In this document: positions 5,839 to 5,932 of the stretch, one piece after another | Numbering within the stretch: the first letter of the stretch is position 1 | How the letters are laid out: every line of letters starts with the position of its first letter | From: an uncultured Acidimicrobiia bacterium | GTDB lineage: Bacteria > Actinomycetota > Acidimicrobiia > Spongiisociales > Spongiisociaceae | NCBI GenBank assembly: GCA_937900165.1 | Contig: CALCCX010000492.1 | Span: forward strand, 1 to 5,932 | Length of the DNA stretch: 5,932 nucleotides | Direction of reading: 5' to 3' | Position numbers and translations under genes: made by a program | Notes under the pieces: generated by a model | What the model was told of the DNA's origin: nothing | The model's database searches: none | The model's input: only the letters and a program-made list of their open reading frames with translations

Positions 5839-5932
5839 AGATCGGAAGAGCACACGTCTGAACTCCAGTCACACTGATATATCTCGTATGCCGTCTTCTG
5901 CTTGAAAAAAAAAAAAAAAAAACAAAAATCCT
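5839..5932. other. Illumina TruSeq index adapter plus poly-A tail (sequencing artefact)
   Basis: From 5839 the sequence reads AGATCGGAAGAGC and continues as the standard TruSeq index adapter through 5872. The index ACTGATAT follows at 5873-5880 (as recalled, TruSeq index 25), then the flow-cell P7 portion ending in CTTCTGCTTG at 5904. Poly-A covers 5905-5922, followed by CAAAAATCCT. This is read-through past a short insert, not genomic DNA. The apparent stop at 5859-5861 lies within the adapter. Confidence 0.99.

Noticed and set aside
5905..5932. Poly-A/T tract as an intrinsic terminator of the cyclase gene
   Set aside because: It follows adapter sequence and is a sequencing artefact, with no stem preceding it.

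Overview
The window is a GC-rich bacterial contig fragment with five protein-coding loci. The most likely source is an actinobacterium, possibly an Acidimicrobiia-like lineage. This rests on base composition, a Thr/Ser/Glu-rich lipoprotein, an aminotransferase that resembles actinobacterial class IV enzymes, and start sites that mostly look leaderless (a TANNNT hexamer 6-9 nt before the start codon). The taxonomic guess is inference only.

Layout. 1-1171 (minus strand): an M20D-type metallo-amidohydrolase cut by the left edge of the window. 1172-1244: a short divergent promoter region. 1245-2954 (plus): a full-length glutamine-dependent NAD+ synthetase (nadE). 2955-3259: a 305-base intergenic stretch holding two different tandem arrays, 14 units of a CCGCTTT heptamer and 13 perfect units of a TGGCTG hexamer, plus an inverted two-copy remnant of the hexamer directly after nadE. 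3260-4069 (plus): a class IV (PLP-dependent) aminotransferase or aminodeoxychorismate lyase whose reading frame is otherwise intact but is interrupted by an in-frame TAA at codon 33. 4141-4671 (plus): a small uncharacterised lipoprotein. 4672-4847: an intergenic region with three copies of AGTTGYGA and overlapping inverted repeats. 4848-5838 (plus): a response-regulator diguanylate cyclase (REC-GGEEF) that lacks only its extreme C-terminus.

The last 94 bases (5839-5932) are not genomic. They read as an Illumina TruSeq index adapter followed by poly-A, so the right end of the contig is an untrimmed read-through artefact, and any C-terminus or stop codon called there is false.

The genes do not form one obvious pathway. 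They look like core metabolism (NAD synthesis, a possible folate or amino-acid PLP enzyme, an acyl-amino-acid hydrolase) next to a c-di-GMP signalling gene. I see no defence system, mobile element, CRISPR array, tRNA or rRNA. The points most worth a second look are the repeat array abutting the promoter of the interrupted aminotransferase gene, the interruption itself, the consistent leaderless start architecture and the adapter tail.
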